Under the pieces are notes generated by a model, which had not been told where the DNA came from, ran no database searches, and saw only the letters and a list, made by a program, of their open reading frames with translations. From Oxytricha trifallax (taxonomy: Eukaryota > Ciliophora > Spirotrichea > Sporadotrichida > Oxytrichidae): a DNA stretch of 64,000 nucleotides. The DNA lies in NCBI GenBank assembly GCA_000711775.1, contig ARYC01000474.1, positions 100,098-164,097 on the forward strand, given 5' to 3'. Shown in pieces: positions 53,701-63,698 of this stretch. Numbering within the stretch: position 1 is the stretch's first letter; the number at the start of each line of letters is the position of its first letter. Both the position numbers and the translations under genes were made by a program.

Positions 53701-56475
53701 CAAAGATGGAATCACTCAATGATCAAATGAAAAGAGTCGAGGCTCAAGAAATGATATCAAGATTCAGAAGTAAGGAAGCTCTCTATCGATACCTAACTTT
53801 ACATGGTAAGATAACTTGATGACTATTATCATATTATACAGTTAGTTTATTCCTTCCAACGATGGAAGGTACCAAAATTTCATTCTTGAAAGCAATACTT
53901 TGTGAGGAGAAGAAGCTTTTAAAAATAAAGAGATTAAACTAATAGAAATTCCCAACTACCCCGAGATTTCAGTCACTAATCTTTATGAGGATGCCATGTA
54001 AGATGAGGAAGTGGCAGTTTACCTTCCTACAAAGAAAAAACTCTCTAATAAACTACCAGAGAGGAACTTTTTCTTTGGTGTTCTTGGTACAATAAAAGAG
54101 GAAAGAAACGATATTCTATCTCTCCTGAAAACTAGAAAAAGCAAGGCATTCTAATAAGCTCAGCTTGGCTAGAGAACTTAAGAAGCATCCTTATCTTTCA
54201 AGTAAGCTTTGACATATAACTTTGCAGGAAAATCTGGCACTGGCATATATCTTACGAAAGAGCATGCAAAGGTTCACAGAGAAAGAAAGTCGCAGACAAT
54301 TTATGAGGTGAGCAAGAGGCTTTAAAAAGATGTCTAAAAACCGGATGAAATGAACATAGATGCAGGGGCTGGCACTAAGAGAAGAAATATGGACCCAAGC
54401 AAGCCATAAGAAGAGGAGAAGAAAGAGAAGCCAAACCCCTTTATGGGTTAGTTTAAAATGTGAACTTATTCATTCATTTAAATCTAAAACTTATTTATAA
54501 ACATTCATTCTTCCCTCTCTCGCACAAACTGTTGTCTTATCTACGCCCACTCTCTTACAGCTACTTTGAATTAAGTCTACTGAATCGATGAACAAGTCAT
54601 GCAAAAGATGATACAGCACCAGCTTCTTGTAGTGAGTCTTGATATAACTCCAGTAGAATTCAATTCCATTAAATTATGGGCTATAAGGAACGTTGTATAC
54701 AGGAGTTATGTTTAACTCTTCATAAGCTTTCTTAGACTCCTTAGTCTTATGAACTGAAAGGTTATAAAAAAACAGGATGATCTCTTGGTTACTATACTTC
54801 TCTCTGAGCTTATGTAAGAACTCTATATACTACTCTCACTTATAGAGCGAGGGTGAATAACATAACTCTCTAGGCCAAAATCTTCACTTATACCAGCTAA
54901 AATTGCATGGGTGACTACCTTCACTTTTTAGTCATAAACTTCTATATTATCATACTTCTTATACCAAGACTTATTAATAAACGTGTTGAATGTGAATACA
55001 GCTTCATCAGCGTGTATGAACTTGATGTTATTAGTAATAGCTCTCTGCATTTAATCATGTATATAGTTTAGATTATTACTATAAAATGGCACTGTAAATC
55101 AATCACTCTCTTCACTCTGTTGACAGTCTTGAAAGTAATGCCATTTCTTCTATGAATATTGGCTATAGTCTAAGGAGAGATACGCATGTCAGGAAACTTA
55201 CGATGAAACATCACAGCTCGCTAGTCTAATGGAAAGTGTGCCCAATACTTCAAAGCCTTCGAGTCGCAGAGGTAGTCAATATGGTGCTGTGAGAACTTGT
55301 ATTTTCTTGCAGGATGCTTTCAAGTGCCTAAATTAAAATGCTAAACAGCTAACATGCAGTGACACCTAACAGTAGAGGCACTCTTGTGTAAGAGCTTTGC
55401 TATAGCTGCATAATTCAATACTGTTTGACTTAATCTATATTAATACTCGTACCATACCTAAGCTTAAGCAGTAAATCTAAATATTTCTCATCATAAATAG
55501 ACCCTAAATTTCGATAATTTATATGTCTCATTTTGCAAATTGGCCTAATTTCTCTACTAACCCCAACAAGACCCCAACTATACCCTATAAATCAAAGCAC
55601 TTATAAACCTCACTAAGGGGTTTTGGGGTTTTGGGGTTTTGACTGTTAATGCACTAATGAGACAATTCTTAAAAGAGAGATTCCCATTTAAGAGTGAGCC
55701 AGAGACATCTAAAAGCTTAGATGAAATAATTAACGATAAAATTTACATCGACACTTAATATTGGACTAAAATCATAGAAAGAATGTATGATGAGCGCGAT
55801 GTTTAGATTCTTAAGTCTAGAATTTTAGATGACTCCCGTGCGCTTATGAGAGAAGAAATTTAAAAGTAGTTGAATGGAACTTCAACGAAAAATTCGGCTT
55901 CATCAGGATAGAACAGTACAGCCTCATTAACTTCTCAGAAGTCTTAATAAAGTCAAAAATCTAAGTTAACTCGTGAGGAGCAGTAAAACTTGTTAAATTA
56001 GTTGAACTCCAATTCACAATATTAAGCACTTATTAAAGTGTATTTCTCAACTTTTCAACAGATTATATTGGACTTTTAAATGCAGGAACATGAACGCTAT
56101 CTCCAAGTTTTCATAAAATTCTTCAGGAAAATAGACAAGGACAATGATGGATTAGTGAATGAAGAGCAATTTAAGTAGTTAATGAATGATTTATATTCAA
56201 CAGATTTGCATGATAGTGATGATTAACAATAATAAGAGCTAACAGATATGTTGCTACAGAAATTAGATCCTTTTAATGCCAAGAAAATCACATTTAGTGA
56301 TATTGTCTAGGTTTTCTCATAATTCATGGTTGAAATGAAAAATGAGGATGATAATATTGACGAGCATGAAGAGATTCATATGAATGGAATGGGATTCTAA
56401 TAGGATAGAGTAAAATAAGTGCCACTATTGGAAAAAATTAGCCTGATATATGGAGGGGATAGAAATAATAACTGA
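44741..56475 (+). CDS. LRR / coiled-coil / EF-hand protein, interrupted by a TBE-bearing IES
   Basis: Start MILNYSGKNLQSLDTF, then leucine-rich repeats (IKSLNLTNNNLTKLF, LEVLDLCENPIED, FPNLKDLRLNLYDEDHVD, LMPGLTYLN joined to GFIKANIKEHE). From about 45905 comes a coiled coil (NLQSQFDSLQQDHLQLQK, ELQEKLQQFQNQQALERE). Near 46890-47170 is a conserved-looking block (TLKQLKELITDIYF, RETMEQYIYTYLIQRYGLKQ, LFGKILRNEVNEEF). The frame breaks at 47187 and resumes at 55648 with ALMRQFLKERFPFK, ending in an EF-hand (DKDNDGLVNEEQF) and TGA at 56473. An AATG pointer joins the halves as F-R-L-V-K-N-A-L-M-R. The assignment of the LRR part and the coiled-coil part to one gene is inferred from matching order and lack of separate ends. 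Function unknown; possibly cytoskeletal or ciliary. Confidence 0.68.
47413..53143 (-). pseudogene. TBE 57-kDa C2H2 zinc-finger/kinase-like gene, split by foldback element
   Basis: Start MAANLNRKAVSLGTG at 53143. Two C2H2 fingers follow (CEDCQNHFSTEQSLKRHLKE, CTTCMKSYTHSAKVKRHMQK), then a protein-kinase-like domain: YVHRDLKPENVML, then VIDFNRALR (DFN where kinases have DFG), LGTPGYFPIREKW and DVWAVAAIIL. The ORF is intact down to 51940, where the foldback element enters within the helix-F motif. Coding resumes at 47657 as ESDMECMSYFG, matching the D-x-W-A...E spacing of kinases. Thirty-one residues later there is an in-frame TGA, after which the same frame continues (IGEMIIVRAPNYPRQTLDD) to TGA at 47413. 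The natural role of this TBE protein is unknown. Confidence 0.88.
47658..51931. mobile_element. Foldback element: 2,055-bp inverted arms, 164-bp spacer
   Basis: The left arm 47658-49712 and right arm 49877-51931 are inverted copies with no length difference (paired coordinates sum to 99589) and only a few substitutions, for example near 48250-48271 versus 51318-51339. Ends are TCAAATTACAATTGAAATG and its complement. TAATATTA at 47650-47657 and 51932-51939 fits an 8-bp target duplication. The kinase motif interrupted by the insertion favours this over a 2-bp TA reading. The arms are more GC-rich than local IES DNA and contain long coding-like stretches but no family I recognise. It could be an FB/Galileo- or hAT-like foldback transposon, or a fused pair of elements. 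Confidence 0.85.
53160..53700. repeat. TBE internal spacer with GGTACC/GGTACT-rich degenerate repeats
   Basis: Between the divergently oriented 57-kDa and 22-kDa genes, short units such as TTGGTACCAATTA, GGTACTAATTAA and AGTACCAGTACTAATTAA recur roughly every 25-40 bp from 53320 to 53520. The same kind of repeat is in TBE-2 at 63880-64000. The position suggests a bidirectional promoter or protein-binding array; this is inference only. Confidence 0.55.
53706..54463 (+). pseudogene. TBE 22-kDa ORF protein, copy 1, frameshifted
   Basis: Reads MESLNDQMKRVEAQEMISRF, an intron of about 35 bp near 53806 (GTAAGA...TACAG), then LPTMEGTKISFLKAIL, IEIPNYPEISVTNLYED, RNFFFGVLGTIKEERND, and ends KEKPNPFMGQFKM with TGA at 54461. 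Relative to TBE-2 one A is missing in GAGAAGAAGC near 53910, which breaks the frame. The start is not certain: an upstream ATG at 53539 may belong to a first exon. Function is unknown in TBEs. It is convergent with the transposase gene, ends 6 bp apart. Confidence 0.85.
54470..55531 (-). pseudogene. TBE 42-kDa DDE transposase, copy 1, inactivated
   Basis: Start MRHINYRNLGSIYDEKYLDL at 55531, followed by a helix-turn-helix-like region and the DDE core. The first catalytic Asp lies in FIHADEAVFTF. Where TBE-2 has LFVDNLSVH, this copy reads L-F-F-Y-N, so the second catalytic Asp is replaced. There is a 1-nt deletion near 54860 (TCTATAAGTGAG versus TCTATTAAGCGAG in TBE-2), frame breaks near 55430, and an in-frame TGA before KHPARKYKF. 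TGA stop at 54472-54470. TBE transposases are thought to help remove germline DNA during development. This copy could not encode an active enzyme. Confidence 0.9.
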
Positions 56476-56662
56476 AATATCTAATTAAAAGAAATTAACT
56501 GCGGATTGATAAAAGTTTAAACTAGCCTTAAGCCTTAAATAAGTAAAATTTGTTTGTTTCTCTGTAATTTATGATATTTTTAATAAACTTTAGTAAACTT
56601 CTTTATAAAGCAATCGTTTAAAATTAAGTTGTTTAGATTTAATTTATAATCAAAGGGTTTTG
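56476..56662. other. Short intergenic spacer
   Basis: 187 bp between co-directional genes. Only AT-rich sequence is visible. Confidence 0.4.
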
Positions 56663-57610
56663 ATGTCTTCTTTTTTAACCAAATCATCTGATTCTTCAAA
56701 CTTATTCAGGGATTGGCGGAAAAATGATGACAGGTTCATGTCATTAAATGACAGTAGTATGACTATTGATTTTAACAGAGGAAATTTAAAAGAATTAGAG
56801 GAGGATCCCTATGGAATTAAGAATATCAAAATAAACAAGCCAAAGTAGAAAGAGATTGCAATATTGGATATTTTAATAAATTAATTTATAATAAATCTTT
56901 GTAAAATTTTGTAGATTAGGGTAGAAATAAGTACATAATTAATTTTTTAAATTGCAAAGGCATAATAAAGGCATGATAAAAAAGACGAAGATGAATAGGG
57001 AAGTAAATCAGAATTTCAATACAATGAAGTGTTAGAGAGCATCTCACAGCAAAATAAAAAGCCTAAAACGATCAATGAATAACCAGCTTCTTAGATTCAG
57101 CTTTCCAAAGAATAAAGACAGACACTATTATTCTAAATTTTATGTTTTAGAGCTCTCATTAGTTTATTAATTTTATCATTCACTTTAATCCCTCTACCTA
57201 ATGAAGTATAATCGTGCTTTACTTAGTTCAGATGAATTGACTCGCTTTGAACTTTACAATTATGCGAATAAATTTCTGAGTGGTGCTTTCACAATAATAG
57301 TGCCCATCGCTTTTTACTCTCATCTAAACATAAAATTTGACGTTCCAGACTACTACAAAGTGGCTCGTAGAGTTTTCTTTGGTATAGGGCTTTTTGGAAT
57401 GGCGACTCTGGTGATTGGAAGAGCTCAGTCAATTTACCATGGGAGTTTGAAGGAGAAATACTTGGAGAAGTACAGTGACGAGTAATTGAGAAATTTTGAT
57501 GAATTCGTTTAAGATTAGCAATTATCAAGTTCTTCACACGATTCAAAAGAATTAAATTAGAGTAAGAGAGTGAATAGATAGAAAGATGGAAGGAATTAAA
57601 AGTGCACACT
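56663..57610 (+). CDS. Small protein with two predicted transmembrane segments (unknown family)
   Basis: MDS 1 (56663 to about 56850) begins MSSFLTKSSDSSNLFRDW and contains MTIDFNRGNLKELEEDPYG. MDS 2 (about 56960-57130) is polar (KKDEDEQGSKSEFQYNEV, KTINEQPASQIQLSKEQR). MDS 3 (about 57205-57600) has ALLSSDELTRFELYNYANK, two hydrophobic segments (GAFTIIVPIAFYSHLN and FGIGLFGMATLVIGRAQS) and a charged tail (LKEKYLEKYSDEQLRNFDEF). No TGA is reached directly after the tail: the frame stays open to about 57830, so the real end, perhaps in a further small MDS, is not resolved. I do not recognise the family. Confidence 0.6.
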
Positions 57611-58371
57611 TTATTATAAATTTATATTCATATAAGCTTAAGGCCATAATTTTTTTAACAACCCCCTCCATAAATTATCAATTGCTCAATAATTAATTAC
57701 TGTTAAATTTGACTATTCTTTCAATTTTATATTAAAATAGACAATAATTAATTATTCTAAGCTTCTAAAATGCACAGAATTATATTATGAAGATCAAGGT
57801 ATATAAATCGAGAAATATTGAAGAAGAGTCATAGTGCTAAATTATCTAATAGAAACATAATCTCTTTTTGAGATTATCAGAAAATACTTGTTATAATATA
57901 CTACCGATAAACATGCATAAAAATAATACTAGTACTTACAATTATTTTGCTTTATACTCATATCTAAATTCATTAGCAAATTCATATGTTGAGTGGAATT
58001 TATAATAATGATCGATACTATTTTACTTTAAACTTCTTAAAATTATAGCATAATTTGGCTTAGTAATCGAATTGAATAAATAATATGAATGTGATGTCTT
58101 TAGAGGCACTTGATATAGTATTATCGCGTTGTTTATTTCTTTAAAATTCTTATTAGATATTACTGATGTATATAAAAGTTAGTATCAACAATGAATTTGT
58201 AATTAAACACTCTAAAATTTAAAATAAAATATGAGTTTATCACAAAGAGAACCATTCTTATATTGAAAAAGTTTACAGAATTTCTCTTTAATTGCGAATA
58301 AACTTAATTGATTTGTAATCTTTTCAATAAATTTGCGCGAAATAGATAAAAAGGTGACTATATTTTTATAT
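57611..58371. other. Intergenic AT-rich DNA
   Basis: About 760 bp of AT-rich sequence with no convincing gene or repeat. The last exon of the upstream two-TM gene or the first MDS of the downstream transporter could hide here. Confidence 0.4.
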
Positions 58372-60499
58372 TTGTAACCATCACAAGTAAGCGGTAGTGG
58401 GAACGACCACAGATCGACATTTATTACAAATGGAACCAACGAGGGCCAGAACACCAGTTGCTGTCACGACGACGAGAACGATTTGAGTGTGCCTCTGTTA
58501 CGCCCGTAAGATTGTTCGTAATAATCTGATAATTCAAGTGAGAAGAGGGACAAAGTATGGATCGCTTATTCGCTTGGCGCTGCCATCTTATTCACTATAT
58601 GCAATTCACACAAATATATTACATTCAATTAAAATATCATAAGTATAGTATTTAAGCATTTCTTAGATCATAATATGATATTACACTATTATTAAAAATT
58701 CGATTTTATCCGTTTATACAAAATAATAAAAAATTAATTTCTTCTAAATAAAAAAGAATAATAATAATTTTGTAAAGAATAAATAAAGAAAAACCAAAGA
58801 TTTATTATATTTGAGGCATATTTAAAGTGAATGCCGCTCTATCAGAAATTAGTAATTTGGGATTGGAAGGCCTGTTATATCTCTCCCCAGGAGCCTTGCT
58901 TTGTGGAGTGGCTTTCTTCTTCTACAAGTCAGTGGAGGAATATAACCGAACTGGAGTTTGCTGGAGTGATCTCAAGTTCGTCTAAAATGGATATTATATA
59001 GCTAAATTTTTATATTTTTTTTCTAGATTCTTGCTTTTTATACTTTATGGTATTAATAATTCTTTCATAATTCACAAAAATATTTTGTTTTGCTTTAACA
59101 ATAAGTCTAATGGATAAACATTCTTAAATATATTTAATACTTATTTGGATCATGAAATCAATTTAATTATAGTAAATTGCTTAATTCTTTGCACATTTGG
59201 GTTCTCATTGACTTACCTTAGCATTCAAACCATAGTAATGGTGACTTTTTCTCTTTGTCTTATGGCCAACTTGAATGCTGGAATTGTCTCAACTATCTGG
59301 GCAGTCGCTCCTCTATACATTTAATTATTAACATCCCTTTTCTAAATTCATATCAAGTTTATATGCTCTAAAAACCTACAAAATATATGAGTTTTTGTCA
59401 AAATACAGTGCTTTATTGGACTTTTTGATATTCAAGCAGAAACTATTCACAAGCCACTTAATAGGAGTTTTTTGTTTGATTGTCTGCGCAATGTGTATCT
59501 CCCTTGCTAATGTAGTTTTTATTTATTTTTACTTCTAAATTCATATTTCAAGTTCTGATTTGTTTGAGTGATATTATAAAATCCCTCCCCCAATAATATT
59601 ATATGTAGTGGGTGTTTAAGCATTGGAAAATAACGAGAAACCTCCTACTGTTGAGGCTTGGATTCCAGTGCTGTTAGCAGTCTTCACTCCCTTTATATTT
59701 GCTGCTTCTGGATTGCAGATGAAGAACATGTGTGTCAACCGTGGACTTGATGCCTTCAAAGTCAACTTCTTGTCATAAACCTTTTGGGATTATTTTACCA
59801 TATTATTTCTGAACCCATATTTTCAACATCAAATTGATGACTCAATTTGGTATGCAAATCTCATTAATCTAGTAAAAGTTTATGCAATAATAGGAGCTAT
59901 ACTCTTTGGTATTCTTGTGACAAGAATGGGAACTCCAGAATTCAGTCAGGAATATTTCATAATTGGAGGGATTGGAAGTATTATTAACACCCTAGGATTA
60001 GTTAGTATTGGGAAGGCTTGCACTATCGGACCTCTAGGACCTGTAAATGCACTCTCCAGTTCAAGCACAGTTATGTTCAGTATTGTCTAAGCAGTCACAA
60101 AAATATATCTTATAAGTCAATTGAAATAAGATTTTCTTTTGATTATAAGCTATTTTATATTAGCTTTTGCTAAACTTTTTGTTAATTTCTGATTCTATAA
60201 GTTTTTATAAATTTTAAGTTTATTAAGTGAGACTAATGAAAGTTCCAAAAACCTTAGAATTCGCTGGCATGTTTATTGGCTTAGTCGGTGCCCTAGTCAT
60301 TCACTATAATGCAAATTAAATTTAGTCTTTTTGCTTTAGTTTATAGCCAATTTTATAAAAATTTGTACCTTATTTTTAATATATTACCCTACCAGATTAA
60401 ATGTACTCAGCTTATAAGACAATTACATGTAGGAGAGAGGAAAAATAAGCCGATTAAACTCACGACAGACGATACAACAAATTAGAAGATGATAATTGA
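58372..60499 (+). CDS. Multi-pass membrane protein, probably drug/metabolite-transporter (DMT) type
   Basis: Seven MDSs can be read. At about 58372-58605, a hydrophilic N-terminus (NEGQNTSCCHDDENDLSVPL) leads into TM 1 (KVWIAYSLGAAILFTICNS). At 58820-58985: LEGLLYLSPGALLCGVAFFF. At about 59205-59330: QTIVMVTFSLCLMANLNAG and VSTIWAVAPLYI. At 59395-59510: SHLIGVFCLIVCAMCISLAN. At about 59600-60130: EAWIPVLLAVFTPFIFAASG, YAIIGAILFGILVTR, FIIGGIGSIINTLGLVSIG and GPLGPVNALSSSSTVMFS. At 60235-60320: PKTLEFAGMFIGLVGALVIH. At 60399-60499: a cytosolic tail (KLEDDN, TGA at 60497). About ten TM segments in two similar halves suggest a DMT/EamA-like carrier. The substrate is unknown and the start codon unresolved. 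Confidence 0.7.
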
Positions 60500-61253
60500 A
60501 TAAAATCACAATGAAATTCATAAATTATCATTAATATTGCTTCATTCGAAATATTTAAGTCATAAAGAATTTCTTGAAGGGAATATAAAAAGTAATTTAC
60601 ATTCAAAATCACAGAATTAAACGAGTTTTTAATTGATATTATTAAATTTTTGAAGTTCGATTTGAATTGATAATATAAGCTGATTATTTGTATGAGACAG
60701 GGCTACAGATTTCAAAGAGTGATTAGCAATACAAATTAACTTATATATTTACCTATAATTTCATAACTTTTAAAATTCAACTCTAACCTACTATATTTGC
60801 TTATATTGTTTTATGTGTTAATTTCAATTTAAATTTCCCTCCAATTTAAAATAATTTAAGAGTATTATAAATAATTTAATAATATTTCATATTATATGGA
60901 GATAAATGCAATAAATAAATATAGAATGAAACAAATAAATAAAATGATGGATTGTTGACGTAGATGTTTAAATTTATGTTTTCTGTTTGCAATTGAGTAA
61001 TTAATAAATAGAAAACATAATGATTGTTTTTATACTATATATAAGTTTCTATATGTTAATAAGTCTAATTCTAAATAATATATTAATTAATCAGTTTAAT
61101 TATTGTTATACCTATATTTTAGGAAAAAATCCTTTCATACTTTATTAATTAATCATATATAATTGACTAATATTAAGCAGGAGAGTAAAAACTCGCAAAT
61201 TTTAAAGCCTATACAAGAAAACGAATATTTTTGAATAAAATCGAGAAAACATC
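60500..61253. other. Intergenic AT-rich DNA
   Basis: About 750 bp of AT-rich spacer between co-directional genes; no repeat or gene recognised. Confidence 0.45.
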
Positions 61254-61412
61254 ATGGATTTATCACCAGCAGACAACAATCTCAAGCAATCTCTATTGAG
61301 ATCAACCAAGTCATCAAGAGAAAATTTGTTATATGTTTGTGTATTTTCTATATTTTAAAGAGACGAATAAAACGAGAGTACTGAATTGAAAAATACGAAA
61401 AAAAATTAAATT
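61254..61412 (+). CDS. First MDS of an unidentified gene, interrupted by a MITE and TBE-2
   Basis: ATG at 61254 gives MDLSPADNNLKQSLLRSTKS, then SRENL. A 33-bp GTTATA...TTTAAAG interval that can be an intron follows, then DEQNESTELKNTKKN. Coding character is lost where the MITE begins at 61414. The rest of the gene presumably lies beyond the TBE outside the window. Too short to identify. Confidence 0.5.
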
Positions 61413-61413
61413 A

Positions 61414-61675
61414 TTGCTGAAATATAAATGATTTGGAAAAATTAATTATTATATTTCGTGGCAGTTAACTTTTTGAAAACCTGGACAATATGGTACTTGT
61501 CCGATAGAGAATTTAAAATTAGTAGCACTATACTATTGAAGGTACCCCTCTATCGCATCCTTGAAGAGAGATAAAAGAACTTTAATTTTAGGTCATTTGT
61601 TTAGTTGAACTTAATGCCAAAAATAAAATTGAGTTATCTCACTTCAGGGATGCGATAGAGGGATACCTCCAATAA
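61414..61675. mobile_element. Truncated palindromic MITE, copy 3
   Basis: Left end TTGCTGAAATATAAATGATT after a TA at 61412-61413. It shares TTCGTGGCAGTTAACTTT and GGTACCCCTCTATCGCATCC with copy 1 and has the matching inverted inner arm. The right arm stops at CCTCCAATA; about 170 bp of outer arm present in copy 1 are missing. The sequence then continues AAACCCAAAACCC, which resembles a degraded TBE end. Confidence 0.8.
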
Positions 61676-61839
61676 ACCCCAAAACCCAAGATGCTCATGA
61701 AGGTAATGATTATTAAAGTAAGAAATTAAGTTATAATCAAAACCCCAAAACCCCTTAGTGAGGTTTATAAGTGCTTTGATTTGTAGGGTATAGTTGGGGT
61801 CTTATTGGGGTTAGTAGAGAAATTAGGCCAATTTGCAAA

Positions 61840-62903
61840 ATGAGAAATAGAAATTAGCAAAATTTAGGGTCTACTTATGATGAGTAATATTTAGATTTAC
61901 TGCTTAAGCTTAGGTATGGTACAAGTATTAATAGAGACTAAGTCAAACCAGTAATGAATTATGCAGCTATAGCAAAGCTCCTGCACAAGAGTGCCTCAAC
62001 AGTTAGGTATCATTGCTTGTTGGCTGTTTAGCAATATACTCAGGCACTTGAAAGCATCCTGCAAGAAAATAAAAGTTCTCACAGCACCATATTGACTACC
62101 TCTGCGACTCAAAAACTTTAAAGTATTGGGCACACTTTCCACTAGACTACCGAGCTGTGATGTTTCATCGCAAGTTTCCTGACATGCGTATCTCTCCTTA
62201 AACTATAGCAAACATTTATAGAAGAAATGGTATTACTTTCAAGACTGTCAACAGAGTGAAGAGAGTGATTGATTTTACAGTGCCATTTTATAGTAATAAT
62301 TTAAACTATAAATATGATTAAATGAAGAGGGCTATTAATAATAACATCAAGTTCATACACGCTGATGAAGCTGTATTCACCTTCAACACCTTTATTAACA
62401 AGTCCTGGTACAAGAAGTATGATAATATAGAAGATTATGACTAAAAAGTGAAGGTAGTCACCCATGCAATATTAGCTGGTATAAGCGAAGATTCAGGCTT
62501 AGAAACTTATGTCATTCACCCTCGCTCTATTAAGCGAGAGTAGTATATAGAGTTCCTACATAAACTCAGAGAGAAGTATAGTAACCAAGAAATCATCCTG
62601 TTTGTTGATAACCTTTCAGTTCATAAGACTAAGGAGTCTAAGAAAGCTTATGAAGACCTAAACATAACTCCTGTATACAACGTTCCTTATAGCCCCTAAT
62701 TTAATCGAATAGAATTCTACTGGAGCTAAATCAAGACTCACTACAAGAAGCTGCTACTGTATCATCTTATGCATGACTTGCCCATCGATACAGTGGACTT
62801 AATTCAAAGCAGCTGTAAGAGAGTGAGCATAGATAAGACAACAGTTTGTGCGAGAGAAGGAAGAATGAATGTTTATAAATAAGTCTTAGATTTAAATGAA
62901 TGA
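61840..62903 (+). pseudogene. TBE 42-kDa DDE transposase, copy 2 (one frameshift, catalytic residues kept)
   Basis: Start MRNRNQQNLGSTYDEQYLDL. A 1-nt loss near 62030 (relative to TBE-1, in GTTTAGCAATATACTCAGG) shifts the frame. From about 62047 the frame continues KHPARK, DYLCDSKTLKYWAHF, MFHRKFPDMRISPQTIANI. Catalytic residues are present: Asp in FIHADEAVFTF, Asp in LFVDNLSVHKTK, Glu in FNRIEFYWSQIKTHYKK. It ends REGRMNVYKQVLDLNE with TGA at 62901. Apart from the frameshift it looks well preserved, so the copy may be young. Confidence 0.88.
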
Positions 62904-62909
62904 ATAAGT

Positions 62910-63698
62910 TCACATATTAAATTAACCCAGAAAGGGATTAGGCTTCTCCTTCTTCACCTCTTCTTAGGGCTTGCTTGGACCCATATTTCTTCTCTTAGTG
63001 CCAGCTCCTGCATCTATGTTCATTTCATCTGGCTTTTAAAATCTTTATAAAGTCTCTTGCTCAATTCATGAATAGTCTGTTACTTTCTCTCTCTGTGAAC
63101 CTTCGCATGCTCTTTCATTAGGAATATACCAGTTCCAGGTTTCCCTATAAAGTTATGAATCAGAGCTTACTAGAGAGGAATGGATGCTTCTTAAGCTCTG
63201 CGAGCCAAGTCTCGCTTATAAGTATGCCTTGCTTCTTTTAATCTTCAGGAGAGATAGAATATCGTTTCTAATGTGCTTCTTCAATTATTTCTCTGAGATA
63301 CTCCTCTTTTTTGTAGTAAGAACACCAAAGAAAAAGTTCCTCTCTGGTAGTTTATTAGAGAGTTGTTTCTTGGTAGGAAGGTAAACTACCTTTTCCTCAT
63401 CTTACATGGCATCCTCATAAAGATTAGTGACTGAAATCTCAGGGTAGTTGGGAATTTCGATTAGTTTAATCTCTTTATTTTTAAAAGCTTTCTTCTCCTC
63501 ACAAAGAATTGCATTTAAGAATGAAATTTTGGTACCTTCCATCGTTGGAAGGAATAATCCAACTGTATAATATGTTATTAGTCATCAAGTTATCTTACAG
63601 TGCAAAGTTAGGTATCGATAGAGATCTTCGTCACTTCTGAATCTTGATATCATTTCTTGAGCTTCGACTCTTTTTATTTGATCATTGAGTGATTCCAT
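62910..63698 (-). CDS. TBE 22-kDa ORF protein, copy 2
   Basis: Counterpart of the 53706 gene. Start ATG at 63698 (MESLNDQIKRVEAQEM), intron near 63565-63600, then LPTMEGTKISFLNAILCEEK where the A missing in TBE-1 is present. It ends KPNPFLGQFNM with TGA at 62912-62910. The ends of this gene and the transposase gene are 6 bp apart, as in TBE-1. Intactness over the whole length was not checked codon by codon. Confidence 0.8.

Larger units (their letters stand above)
47274..55641. mobile_element. TBE-type transposon 1 (Tc1/mariner-like, C4A4 ends), carrying an insertion
   Basis: Left end CAAAACCCCAAAACCCC TTAGTGAGG; right end is the complement with one extra GGGGTTTT unit. It is flanked by ACT at 47271-47273 and 55642-55644, the 3-bp ANT duplication of TBE elements. 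The terminal inverted repeat of about 80 bp continues through GTTTATAAGTGCTTTGATTT. Subtracting the 4,274-bp foldback element and its 8-bp duplication leaves 4,086 bp, the usual size of TBE1. Gene order is the standard one: 57-kDa (minus), 22-kDa (plus), 42-kDa transposase (minus). All three genes carry lesions, so this copy is non-autonomous now. Confidence 0.93.
47188..55651. other. 8.46-kb IES consisting of a TBE plus short flanks, pointer AATG
   Basis: AATG at 47184-47187 and 55648-55651. Removing the interval with one copy restores the coiled-coil/EF-hand frame. The TBE occupies 47274-55641, leaving 86 bp on the left and 10 bp on the right. A germline transposon is thus carried inside a gene and must be removed for expression. 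Confidence 0.75.

Noticed and set aside
57289-57609. 106-residue minus ORF
   Set aside because: Antisense shadow of the two-TM protein, whose plus-strand reading has TM segments and proper codon use.
61676-61690. AAACCCAAAACCC as an intact TBE end
   Set aside because: It lacks the four-C runs and the TTAGTGAGG continuation; at most a degraded end.
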